In this document: positions 8,104 through 15,702 of the stretch, piece by piece
Numbering within the stretch: the stretch's first letter is position 1
Layout: each line of letters begins with the position of its first letter
Assembly: GCA_002450095.1 (NCBI GenBank)
Contig: DJYK01000008.1
Coordinates: forward strand, 1 to 25,721
DNA from: Mageeibacillus sp. UBA6980
GTDB lineage: Bacteria; Bacillota; Clostridia; Saccharofermentanales; Saccharofermentanaceae
Direction: 5' to 3'
DNA length: 25,721 nt
Made by a program: the position numbers and the translations under genes
Notes under the pieces: generated by a model
Database searches by the model: none
What the model saw: the letters and a program-made list of their open reading frames with translations, nothing else
What the model was told of the DNA's origin: nothing

Positions 8104-9986
8104 CAGTCTTCTTCTTTGTACTCGGGATGATCGAGGATATAGTTATTCTTGAAATCCGCTTCAAATTCATCGATCAAAGCAGCCGTACTGTCCTCGAACT
8201 TACCCTCTGAACTGATCGCGAGAAGTATATCCTGCCTCGTGATCCTGATATGATCAATAAACTCGGAAAGGTACTCTCTTATGTCTTCTTTGGCAAGGAA
8301 ATTCAGCTTATCCGTAGTTGCCAGATAGAGCATAACGACCTGAGTCTCCATGTCCAGAGGACAATACTGTTCCTGCTTAAGGACTTCGTTCAGGACAACA
8401 CCGCGCTTCAGCTGAAGCTGAGTATTCTCATCAAGATCCGTTCCGAACTGCGCGAAAGAAGCCATCTCTCGAGCCTGCGCAAGGGCGATACGGACAGGAC
8501 CTCCGACTTTCTTTGTCGCTTTGGTCTGCGCCGCACCACCTACACGGGATACGGAGAGGCCGACGTTAATGGCAGGTCGTTGACCCGAGAAGAACAGTTC
8601 GGGCGACAGATATATCTGACCGTCGGTAATGGAGATTACATTCGTCGGTATATAAGCGGAGATATCATCACCCAGTGTCTCAATAATGGGAAGAGCGGTC
8701 ATCGAGCCGCCGCCCATCTCAGAAGACAGCTTGGATGCTCTCTCCAAAAGTCTCGAATGAAGATAGAATACGTCTCCGGGATAAGCTTCTCTTCCCGGCG
8801 GTCTTCTAAGGAGCAGGGATATCGCTCTGTAGGCCTGGGCATGTTTGCTTAAGTCATCGTAGATGATGAGAACGTCTTTTCCGGAATACATAAACTCTTC
8901 GCCCATCGCACATCCGGCAAAGGGCGCTATGTACTGAACGGCTGCAGAATCGGAAGCACCGGCGGCAACGATTATCGAATAATCGAGCGCTCCGTATTTC
9001 TCAAGAGTATTGACCGTATTTACGATCGTGCTCATCTTCTGACCGATCGCTACATAGATACAGATCGTATCCTTGCCTTTCTGGTTGATGATCGTATCAA
9101 CGGCGATGGCCGTCTTACCGGTCTGACGGTCTCCTATGATCAGTTCTCTTTGTCCTCTTCCTATCGGGGTCATGGCATCGATGGCGGTTATACCTGTTGC
9201 CAGAGGCTTATTGACCGGAGATCTGTCGACGATGGAAGGCGCCTTGGCTTCGATCGGTCTTGTCTTCGTATATCTTATTATCCCCTTGCCGTCTATAGGC
9301 TGACCGAGAGGGTCGACTACTCGTCCGAGAAGACCGACTCCTACGGGAACGGAAACCGTTGTTCTCGTTCTCATGCAGACCGTGCCTTCAACTACGTCAT
9401 CGGCACCTGACAGAAGAACAACACCGACGGCATTGCGCTCGAGGTTCAAAGCAAGACCGAAACCGCCTGTAGTAAACGTTACGAGTTCCGATAACATGCA
9501 GTGCTCGAGACCCGTGACCATCGCGACACCGTCGCTTACGGACTGAACGATACCGATCTCCTCAATATTGTCGACATTATCGAAAGCGGCTTCTATCCTC
9601 TCCTGAAGCGCCGCACCGGTAAGCTTGGCTATCTCGGCACTGTCAAAACTCGACGTCGGAGACTCTTCGAATTTATCTATCGCTTTCTTAATATCTGATT
9701 TTACTTTCTCCGGGGAGAAAGAGATATCATCATCAGAATCCTCAAGGTTTCTGGTGCGTTTTACAAAAGAACCCAGTCTCCGGAGCTGACCTTTGACGCT
9801 GTAATCGTAACGTGTTCCTCTGGCGAAAATGACAAAACCACCGATAAGCGACTCATCGACCTCGAACTGCATCTCATAATCTTCGATATTATTCTTCGCT
9901 GCAAAAGTATCCGCTATCTGAGAGATCTCCTTAGCGGTCATATCACCGGCGGCGACAACCTTGAGAATAACCGTCTTACTCGTCAA
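8103..9986 (-). CDS. atpA: ATP synthase delta C-terminal domain fused to F1 subunit alpha
   Basis: A 627-residue protein about 115 longer than a normal alpha. Residues 1-78 match the C-terminal domain of delta/AtpH, which binds the b stalk: KVVAAGDMTAKEISQIAD, VDESLIGGF (44-51), then DYSVKGQLRRL (61-71, usual form DGS.RG.LERL). Residues 79-113 are a charged linker. From about 114 (FDSAEIAKLTGAALQERI) a full alpha follows: NIEEIGIVQSVSDGVAMVTG, P-loop GDRQTGKT (285-292), arginine finger R481 in SVSRVGGAAQ, and a complete C-terminal domain. The TTG start at 9986 overlaps atpF by 11 bases and has GAGGTGG before it. No ATG, GTG or TTG is in frame in the linker. The delta N-terminal domain is absent and no other atpH exists in the operon. 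Alpha identity is certain. The delta part rests on motif alignment by eye to known delta sequences. Confidence 0.93.
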   Translation of the reverse strand: MTSKTVILKVVAAGDMTAKEISQIADTFAAKNNIEDYEMQFEVDESLIGGFVIFARGTRYDYSVKGQLRRLGSFVKRTRNLEDSDDDISFSPEKVKSDIKKAIDKFEESPTSSFDSAEIAKLTGAALQERIEAAFDNVDNIEEIGIVQSVSDGVAMVTGLEHCMLSELVTFTTGGFGLALNLERNAVGVVLLSGADDVVEGTVCMRTRTTVSVPVGVGLLGRVVDPLGQPIDGKGIIRYTKTRPIEAKAPSIVDRSPVNKPLATGITAIDAMTPIGRGQRELIIGDRQTGKTAIAVDTIINQKGKDTICIYVAIGQKMSTIVNTVNTLEKYGALDYSIIVAAGASDSAAVQYIAPFAGCAMGEEFMYSGKDVLIIYDDLSKHAQAYRAISLLLRRPPGREAYPGDVFYLHSRLLERASKLSSEMGGGSMTALPIIETLGDDISAYIPTNVISITDGQIYLSPELFFSGQRPAINVGLSVSRVGGAAQTKATKKVGGPVRIALAQAREMASFAQFGTDLDENTQLQLKRGVVLNEVLKQEQYCPLDMETQVVMLYLATTDKLNFLAKEDIREYLSEFIDHIRITRQDILLAISSEGKFEDSTAALIDEFEADFKNNYILDHPEYKEED

Positions 9987-10554
9987 GATCGTCCACCTCT
10001 TCTCTGATTATTTCTTCAGTATGCTTGTCTGCGAGATCCTTGAGCTTATCGTGGTCAACAACATCTCCGATAACTCTTCCCGCAACCTCGACTGCCAGAT
10101 CGGATATCTCATCCTTCATCTGCTCAATCGAGACCTTCTTCATACGGATAACTTCATTATGAGCTCTGTCGATGATCTCCTCGGCTTCCTTATTCGCTTT
10201 ATTCTTAATGATCTGCGCCTGTTCTTCGGCATCGGCCCTGGCATCGGATAATATCTGCGAAGCCTCGGCTCTGGCATCGTCGATCGCCTGCTTGGAAACC
10301 TCCGCATTCGAAGCAGCCTCTTCCTTGGATTTCTCTGCCGCATCAACCTGGGAAGCGATCTGCTCTTCCCTGTTTTTAATGACTTTAAGTATGGGCTTAA
10401 ACACAAACAGTTTGATGACGATAAAAGCGACCATTACGTTTACGATCGTACAGAGTATGGTCACCGCGTATCCGCCCATCTGGTCGGCAGAAAAGAGGCT
10501 CGTTTCCCCGGCCGCCTCTTCTGCCAGCATGAACATAGAATAATAATCAATCAT
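9976..10554 (-). CDS. atpF: ATP synthase Fo subunit b (peripheral stalk)
   Basis: Subunit b anchors the peripheral stalk in the membrane and binds delta at its far end. The 192-residue protein has a short N-terminal region, one membrane helix (about residues 24-48: VTILCTIVNVMVAFIVIKLF), then FVFKPILKVIKNREEQI and a long Ala/Glu/Lys-rich coiled coil, closing with LAVEVAGRVIGDVVDHDKL. The ATG at 10554 is chosen over 10572 because ACAGGAG lies 9 bases before it. Slightly longer than the usual 160-170. It contains no delta sequence, so this is not a b-delta fusion of the mycobacterial kind. It overlaps the fused alpha gene by 11 bases. Confidence 0.95.
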   Translation of the reverse strand: MIDYYSMFMLAEEAAGETSLFSADQMGGYAVTILCTIVNVMVAFIVIKLFVFKPILKVIKNREEQIASQVDAAEKSKEEAASNAEVSKQAIDDARAEASQILSDARADAEEQAQIIKNKANKEAEEIIDRAHNEVIRMKKVSIEQMKDEISDLAVEVAGRVIGDVVDHDKLKDLADKHTEEIIREEVDDLDE

Positions 10555-10568
10555 TGCCAAATCTCCTG

Positions 10569-10850
10569 TCATTTAACAGTAAAGATCAAAAGGAGAGCTA
10601 CAACGAGGGCGTAGATACACAACGACTCGATAAATACGATGGCAATAAGAAGCAATGTCTGGATCTTGCTGAAGATCTCAGGCTGTCTTGCGCCCGCATC
10701 GAAAGCGTGTGCTGCGGCATTTCCCATTCCGAGAGCCGCTCCCATTGCGCCGAGTCCGATCGCGAGACCCGCTGCCAGAACAGCAAGTGCACGAGGCTCG
10801 ATAGCCGCAGAAGTCTCAAGCAAAACGCCGGCAAAGTTGATAAGATCCAT
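10569..10850 (-). CDS. atpE: ATP synthase Fo subunit c (rotor ring)
   Basis: A 93-residue two-helix hairpin protein forming the ion-translocating ring. Helix 1 is the glycine-rich stretch AGLAIGLGAMGAALGMG. The polar loop is ARQPE (54-58). Helix 2 carries the ion-binding carboxylate E75 in FIESLCIYALV. The Na+-type rings of Ilyobacter have Gln at the helix-1 position corresponding to M42 here; that ligand is missing, although ES..IY in helix 2 is Na+-like. Proton coupling is therefore the simpler reading, with low certainty. There is an extra ~15-residue N-terminal stretch before helix 1. GGAGG precedes the ATG. Confidence 0.95.
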   Translation of the reverse strand: MDLINFAGVLLETSAAIEPRALAVLAAGLAIGLGAMGAALGMGNAAAHAFDAGARQPEIFSKIQTLLLIAIVFIESLCIYALVVALLLIFTVK

Positions 10851-10869
10851 AATAATTAACCTCCGTTAT

Positions 10870-11709
10870 TCAGACTGCGGAAGCTTCCGCAGATTCTTTT
10901 GTTTTATTTTTCTTTTCCTTCTTGGGAGCATGCTTCTTCATCTCAAAATGCTCCCTTGCCGTCTCACAAGTCTCACCGATATAGTAAGTAGTAAGATAAG
11001 CAAATATAACAGCCTGTAAGATGCCGTCGGCAAGATCGAACCACAATCCGAGGATACCGGGAACGACCACGGGTATTACGATATGGATAAACTCCATAAA
11101 TACAAACGCTCCGAATACGTTACCGAACAATCTCAATGCCAGAGAGCAGGGCTTGATGATCAGATCAAGGATCTTGAACGGCAACAGGAATGGCAGAGGC
11201 GAAGTAAGCGATGCCCAGAAACCCTTTATTCCGACAAATCTGATCGAAGCATATATAACATACGTGATCGCTATAAGAGCCATCGCGACCGGGAAACCGA
11301 TATTCTTCGCTGGAGGCGCGATATTGAACACTGATATCACGTTACACGATGCGATCACGATAGCAAGAGTACCGACAAAAGGACAGATATGACGTGCCTC
11401 TTCACGCGTAAGTCCGAAGCTCTCGCCGACCGATACAAGCAGTCCTATCAGCATCTCTGCGAATGTCTGCTTGGTATCAGGCTTGATCTTAGGCCTTGCC
11501 GTCATTATCCCGAACAGGACAATGAATATGGCAACTGCTATCCATGTTACGATAACGGCATCGGTAATGAGAAGCCTTATATCGCCTATCATCAGATAGC
11601 TCTTGACCTGAAGTATAGCTTCATTGATCTTCTCTCCGATATCTCCGACGGAGAATTCCTCTTTGAGATGAGCGACAAATGAAGCCCAGAATTCTTGACC
11701 CCAACTCAT
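10870..11709 (-). CDS. atpB: ATP synthase Fo subunit a
   Basis: Subunit a is the membrane stator that forms the two ion half-channels next to the c-ring. The 279-residue protein has five to six hydrophobic segments. The essential arginine is R193 in the conserved stretch KPCSLALRLFGNVFGAF, and the C-terminal helix pair contains LQAVIFAYLTTYYIGE. A basic Lys-rich tail (KKHAPKKEKKNKTKES) ends the protein. First atp gene after upp, 18 bases downstream; no atpI is present between them. Confidence 0.95.
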   Translation of the reverse strand: MSWGQEFWASFVAHLKEEFSVGDIGEKINEAILQVKSYLMIGDIRLLITDAVIVTWIAVAIFIVLFGIMTARPKIKPDTKQTFAEMLIGLLVSVGESFGLTREEARHICPFVGTLAIVIASCNVISVFNIAPPAKNIGFPVAMALIAITYVIYASIRFVGIKGFWASLTSPLPFLLPFKILDLIIKPCSLALRLFGNVFGAFVFMEFIHIVIPVVVPGILGLWFDLADGILQAVIFAYLTTYYIGETCETAREHFEMKKHAPKKEKKNKTKESAEASAV

Positions 11710-11727
11710 TATAATTCTTCTCTTTTC

Positions 11728-12360
11728 TTAGTTTGTTCCGAAGATCCTGTCTCCGGCATCTCCGAGGCCCGGTACGATATATGAATGATCATTGAGTTTC
11801 TCATCCTTTGCCGCACAATAGATGTGCACGTCAGGATGATCCTTTGTTATCCTCTCAATACCTTCAGGAGCAGCGATCAGGCACATAAACTTGATATTGG
11901 TTATTCCGTGTTCCTTAAGATATCCGATAGCCGCAGAAGCCGAACCGCCGGTAGCGAGCATAGGATCGAGGAGGATAACGTCTCTCTCGTTTATGTCCTC
12001 CGGTAACTTACAATAATATGTATGAGGCTCGACAGTAACGGGATCTCTGTAAAGGCCTATATGCCCTACCTTAACGTTAGGAATGAGTTTTACCATTCCG
12101 TCTACCATACCGAGTCCGGCGCGGAGAATGGGAACGATAGCGGGAGATTTGCCCGCAAGCATCTTGGTCGATGCCGTTGCTACGGGAGTCTCGATTTCAA
12201 CATTTCTTGTAGGCATGTCCCTTGTAACCTCATAAGCCATGAGCATGGCAATCTCGGATACAAGCTCACGGAATTCCTTGGTGCTCGTATTCTTATCTCT
12301 CAATAAAGAGATCTTATGCTGGATCAAAGGGTGCTCAAAAACAAAAACATTCTGTTCCAT
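11728..12360 (-). CDS. upp: Uracil phosphoribosyltransferase
   Basis: Salvage enzyme converting uracil and PRPP to UMP. The 210-residue length is typical. The PRPP-binding loop DPMLATGGSA is at residues 132-141, with PILRAGLGMVDGM (77-89) upstream of it, and the C-terminal PGLGDAGDRIFGT segment that closes over uracil. GAGGT lies before the ATG. The gene lies between rpiB and atpB on one strand with short gaps. The same rpiB...upp-atp neighbourhood is known from Bacillus subtilis, so this is conserved synteny rather than a local insertion. Confidence 0.97.
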   Translation of the reverse strand: MEQNVFVFEHPLIQHKISLLRDKNTSTKEFRELVSEIAMLMAYEVTRDMPTRNVEIETPVATASTKMLAGKSPAIVPILRAGLGMVDGMVKLIPNVKVGHIGLYRDPVTVEPHTYYCKLPEDINERDVILLDPMLATGGSASAAIGYLKEHGITNIKFMCLIAAPEGIERITKDHPDVHIYCAAKDEKLNDHSYIVPGLGDAGDRIFGTN

Positions 12361-12384
12361 CCGAATACCTCAATCGTTTTATTA

Positions 12385-12837
12385 TTACTTAAAATTCTCT
12401 TCTTCAGTCTGCTTCATCTGTCCGACGCGTTCAGCATGTCTTCCCCCTGCGAACTCCTCTTCAAAGAAACAGTCTATCATGGCAAAAGCTATCTCGGGAC
12501 CTACGACTCTCGCACCGAAAGAAAGAACATTCGCATCATTATGCTGACGGCACATCCTTGCCATGTATTCGTTATTGCAAAGTGCGGCACGGATTCCCTT
12601 ATGCTTATTGCAGACCATGGAGATACCGATACCCGTTCCGCAGATCGCGATACCTCTGTCCGCTTTACCGGACAGCACATCGGTTGCAACCTTGTTGCCT
12701 GCCTCTACGTATGAGAACCTCTCCGTAGCGGAAACAGCTCCGCCGTCGATAACATCGAAGCCCTTCTTGCGAAGGTATTCGATAACCTGCTGTCTCATGT
12801 CATAACCTGCATGATCTGAAGCGATAGATACTGTCAT
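12385..12837 (-). CDS. rpiB: Ribose-5-phosphate isomerase B / RpiB-LacAB family
   Basis: Interconverts ribose 5-phosphate and ribulose 5-phosphate in the pentose phosphate pathway. The 150-residue protein starts MTVSIASDHAGYDMRQQV. It has the catalytic Cys66 in ICGTGIGIS, the phosphate-binding NKHKGIRAA, and RQHNDANVLSFGAR with His99. The common DYP motif reads SYV here. The ATG overlaps the proA stop codon by 4 bases (ATGA), and the AGGAGAG ribosome site lies inside the end of proA. Confidence 0.93.
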   Translation of the reverse strand: MTVSIASDHAGYDMRQQVIEYLRKKGFDVIDGGAVSATERFSYVEAGNKVATDVLSGKADRGIAICGTGIGISMVCNKHKGIRAALCNNEYMARMCRQHNDANVLSFGARVVGPEIAFAMIDCFFEEEFAGGRHAERVGQMKQTEEENFK

Positions 12838-14087
12838 ATGTCTCTCCTTATGTGCTTAAATTTCTTTTCTCCCGAAGCGTAATCGGCAACGATGTGTCCG
12901 TTACCGTATAACTTATATTTATAGGATACGAGGCCTTCAAGTCCGACCGGACCTCTGGCGTGAAGCTTACTCGTTGATATGCCGACCTCCGCACCGAAGC
13001 CGTATCTGAATCCGTCGGCGAATCTCGTTGAACAGTTAAGGAGCACGCTTCCGGAATCGACCTTGCTCATATAGTACTCAGATCTGTCGAAATTCTCGGT
13101 AATGATGGCATCCGTATGACCTGAACCGTATCTGTTGATGTGATCGATAGCCTCATCAACGCTTCTGACTATCTTAACCGATACTTCATAATCAAGATAT
13201 TCGTGGTGCCAATCGGTTACTTCATCTTCCATATGCACCGTTACGCCTTTGTCTTCAAGAGCGTTCAAGATCTTGGGAAGAAGCGTATCCTTCAGGCTCT
13301 CGTGAACAAGGACAGTCTCCGTGGCATTGCAGACAGAAACATACTGAGTCTTCGCATCTACAACGATCTTAATTGCCTTGGTCTCATCTGCGAACTCATC
13401 GACATAGGTATGGCATACACCGTCGGCATGACCCATTACAGGGATCGTCGTGTTCTTCATTATATGCTGAACAAAGGCATTGGAACCTCTAGGGATGATA
13501 AGATCGATATAATCCGACAACCCGAGCATCGCATTTACTTCATCGCGGCTCGTAAGAAGGTTGATCCATCCTTCGGGTATTCCGCTGCTATAAGATGCAT
13601 CTCTTATGATCTCATAAAGGACTCTGTTCGTCTCGGACGCTTCCCTTCCGCCTTTAAGGAAAACCGCATTTCCGCTCTTAAGACATAAGGTGGCGATCTG
13701 AACCAGTGCATCAGGCCTTGATTCGAAGATAACTCCGATAACGCCGATAGGGCATGTTACGCGGAAAAGCTCAAGATCATCATCCAAAGTGGTATGAAGC
13801 TTGATCTTACCTACCGGGTCCTCGAGTGACATAAGGCTTTGGATACCTGAAGTTACATCAGAAAGCTTATTCTCATCAAAACGGAGTCTTTTAAGTAATG
13901 GTCCGTCAAGTCCTTCACTCTCGGATCTTGCAAGATCCGCACTGTTAGCTTCAAATATACGCTCTTTATTGGAGATAAGAGCGAGGCGGACCGACTCAAG
14001 TGCGGCATTCTTCGTCTTATCATCAAGCAGAGCCGTAGCGAAGGAGGCCTGTTTGGAAATAATTGCTTTGTTTTCTAATTCAGACAT
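12834..14087 (-). CDS. proA: Glutamate-5-semialdehyde dehydrogenase (gamma-glutamyl phosphate reductase)
   Basis: Second step of proline synthesis: reduces gamma-glutamyl phosphate with NADPH. The 417-residue length is typical. Conserved parts include CPIGVIGVIFESRPDALVQI, SGNAVFLKGGREA, and the catalytic Cys253 in AKTQYVSVCNATETVLVH. It ends with GPVGLEGLVSYKYKLYGNG. GAGGTGA precedes the ATG by 5 bases. It is the first gene of the ten-gene leftward operon. The usual partner proB is not adjacent and must lie elsewhere if present. Confidence 0.96.
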   Translation of the reverse strand: MSELENKAIISKQASFATALLDDKTKNAALESVRLALISNKERIFEANSADLARSESEGLDGPLLKRLRFDENKLSDVTSGIQSLMSLEDPVGKIKLHTTLDDDLELFRVTCPIGVIGVIFESRPDALVQIATLCLKSGNAVFLKGGREASETNRVLYEIIRDASYSSGIPEGWINLLTSRDEVNAMLGLSDYIDLIIPRGSNAFVQHIMKNTTIPVMGHADGVCHTYVDEFADETKAIKIVVDAKTQYVSVCNATETVLVHESLKDTLLPKILNALEDKGVTVHMEDEVTDWHHEYLDYEVSVKIVRSVDEAIDHINRYGSGHTDAIITENFDRSEYYMSKVDSGSVLLNCSTRFADGFRYGFGAEVGISTSKLHARGPVGLEGLVSYKYKLYGNGHIVADYASGEKKFKHIRRDI

Positions 14088-14110
14088 AAGTCACCTCATA
14101 AACTCTGTAG

Positions 14111-14139
14111 ATTATAACACTCATGTTACAGGTAATTAA
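14111..14139 (-). promoter_or_regulatory. Promoter of the proA-rpiB-upp-atp operon
   Basis: Minus strand: TTAATT (14134-14139), a 17-base spacer, then TATAAT (14111-14116) preceded by TG at the extended -10 position (TGTTATAAT). Predicted start is near 14104, giving a 17-base leader that contains the proA ribosome site. It is the only strong promoter I see for the ten genes; weaker internal ones were not excluded. Confidence 0.65.
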
Positions 14140-14461
14140 TCTTAAATCCGGAATATATTATATAAATTATTTTTGATTTATTAAAATGAAAACGCCCGAA
14201 TTTTGATTATTTTCATTCGAAAAATGTTCATAATGTTCATAACTCTGTCGATAACCTCAAAACAGGCACTTCGAAAGTTTAAAATCCTCAAACTCAACAA
14301 TTATGTGCCTTACGGGAAACATGACAAAATCGTTACCGAAATTTTGCAAACAGTTTACCGTCTCGCGAAGCGCCTGTTTACTTGCTTTTGAAGGCAAAAG
14401 AACACAAGTTCTCAAACGAAGTGTCCGCCACACAAATACAATGAAAAAACAAAAAAAGATA
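14140..14461. other. AT-rich divergent intergenic stretch with a tandem 9-bp repeat and small hairpins
   Basis: About 320 bases between the two divergent promoters with no convincing gene. It contains a perfect tandem repeat of ATGTTCATA (14224-14232 and 14233-14241). Further on are two neighbouring short hairpins near 14384-14415: CTTTTG/CAAAAG and AGAAC/GTTCT. A 62-codon frame at 14203 lacks a ribosome site and family resemblance. The repeat could be an operator half-site pair. A small RNA cannot be excluded. Confidence 0.35.
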
Positions 14462-14492
14462 TTGACACGATTATTTTTGACTTTAGTATAAT
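14462..14492 (+). promoter_or_regulatory. Promoter of the methyltransferase gene, predicted leaderless
   Basis: TTGACA (14462-14467) is followed by TATAAT (14487-14492) with a 19-base spacer, or TAGTAT (14485-14490) with a 17-base spacer. Transcription would start at 14497-14500, at or within three bases of the ATG at 14500. No ribosome site fits in between. Confidence 0.65.
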
Positions 14493-14499
14493 TACACGT

Positions 14500-15702
14500 A
14501 TGAAAATCATCCTGACATGTCTGTTCGGCCTTGAAAGTTCTGTGAGAGAAGACCTCCTTGCAGTCGGCTACGAACGCAGTAAAATAGCGGTTTCCGACGG
14601 TATGGCCGTGCTCGATGCGGACCCTGACACATGGGAATATGACGTTGCACGCGTTAATATGTGGAGCAGACGCGCAGAGCGCGTGCTGTTCGAGGTCGGA
14701 TCTTTTAGGGCAGATGATTTTGCCGAGCTTTTCGACAGGACCGCCGCTCTTCCCTGGGACGACTTTATCCCGGAAGGATATGCTTTCATCATCAACGGGT
14801 ATTCCAGAAAGTCCAAGTTATTCGGTATCAGCGCGTGTCAGAGCCTTATCAAGAAAGCGGTCGTAAAGTCTCTTTGCTTAAGCCGCGGACTGAAAGCAGA
14901 CGGCATAATCGCCGAAGACGAGCGTAAAGGCACGGTTAAGATCAATTTCGGTATCGTCAACGATATCGTCTCGATAATGATAGATACGACAGGAGAAGGG
15001 CTTCATAAAAGAGGCTACCGTCCCTTAACACACGAGGCCCCGATAAGAGAGACGCTCGCTTCGGGAATGATAACGCTGGGAAGATACAGACCCTGGGGTT
15101 CGGAAGCACTTGCCGATCCGTTCTGCGGCTCGGGAACAATACTTATCGAAGCCGCGATGATGGCCTTAAATATCGCTCCCGGTAAGAACAGGCATTTCGC
15201 ATATGAGACTCTCCCCTACATCGGCGAGTATGCTCACAGAAAGGCTTTGGAAGAGGCCTTAAGTCTTGAAGATCCCGAGAAGACGGACGACTGCTTCTTC
15301 TACGGCTCCGACATCGATCCCAAGGCAATTGAATCCTCCGTTCGTAATGCGAGATCCGCCGGCGTGGACGGACATATTAAGTTCGCTGTCGCGGACGCGG
15401 CCACAAGAACACCGTCGTCGTTTCAGAGCATCACAGGATTTTCCCGCACCATGGTAATAACCAATCCGCCTTACGGAGGACGTCTTCAGACTGTCGAAGA
15501 AGCTTACGAGATATATAAGATGATCTCTTCCCTGTATCTTACAAAGGAAGGCTTCTGCCGTCCAGGAATGAGGCTGTCGGTAATATCACCGGACGATTCA
15601 TTCGAGAAAGCGACAGGTCACAAGGCCGATAAGCGTATCAAGCTCTATAACGGCAACATCAAGTGCCAGCTCAATAACTACTTCAAACTGAACAAGAATT
15701 AA
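14500..15702 (+). CDS. THUMP-domain class I SAM-dependent RNA methyltransferase (RlmL/RlmK-N family)
   Basis: Predicted to methylate guanine N2 of 23S rRNA; the exact site is inferred from family only. The 400-residue protein begins MKIILTCLFGLESSVREDLL, the usual family start, which supports the ATG despite the missing ribosome site. Residues up to about 165 cover the ferredoxin-like and THUMP domains. The methyltransferase domain has DPFCGSGTILIEAA (about 206-219) for SAM binding and catalytic NPPYGG (about 322-327). It stands alone on the plus strand and its stop overlaps that of the convergent glycosylase gene by 4 bases. Confidence 0.88.
   Translation: MKIILTCLFGLESSVREDLLAVGYERSKIAVSDGMAVLDADPDTWEYDVARVNMWSRRAERVLFEVGSFRADDFAELFDRTAALPWDDFIPEGYAFIINGYSRKSKLFGISACQSLIKKAVVKSLCLSRGLKADGIIAEDERKGTVKINFGIVNDIVSIMIDTTGEGLHKRGYRPLTHEAPIRETLASGMITLGRYRPWGSEALADPFCGSGTILIEAAMMALNIAPGKNRHFAYETLPYIGEYAHRKALEEALSLEDPEKTDDCFFYGSDIDPKAIESSVRNARSAGVDGHIKFAVADAATRTPSSFQSITGFSRTMVITNPPYGGRLQTVEEAYEIYKMISSLYLTKEGFCRPGMRLSVISPDDSFEKATGHKADKRIKLYNGNIKCQLNNYFKLNKN

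Noticed and set aside
8250..8852. 200-codon plus-strand frame opposite atpA
   Set aside because: Antisense shadow of the conserved alpha C-terminal half.
8103..9986. Frameshifted or pseudogene atpH upstream of atpA
   Set aside because: The sequence before the TTG start is the intact end of atpF, and the delta C-domain reads straight into alpha without a stop or frame change.
9976..10554. atpF as a b-delta fusion, as in mycobacteria, which would explain the missing atpH
   Set aside because: The protein has only membrane helix, coiled coil and normal b ending (192 residues); no room or motif for a delta domain.
14203..14391. Small gene in the proA/methyltransferase gap (62 codons)
   Set aside because: No ribosome site, low-complexity composition and no recognisable motif; looks like chance frame in AT-rich DNA.
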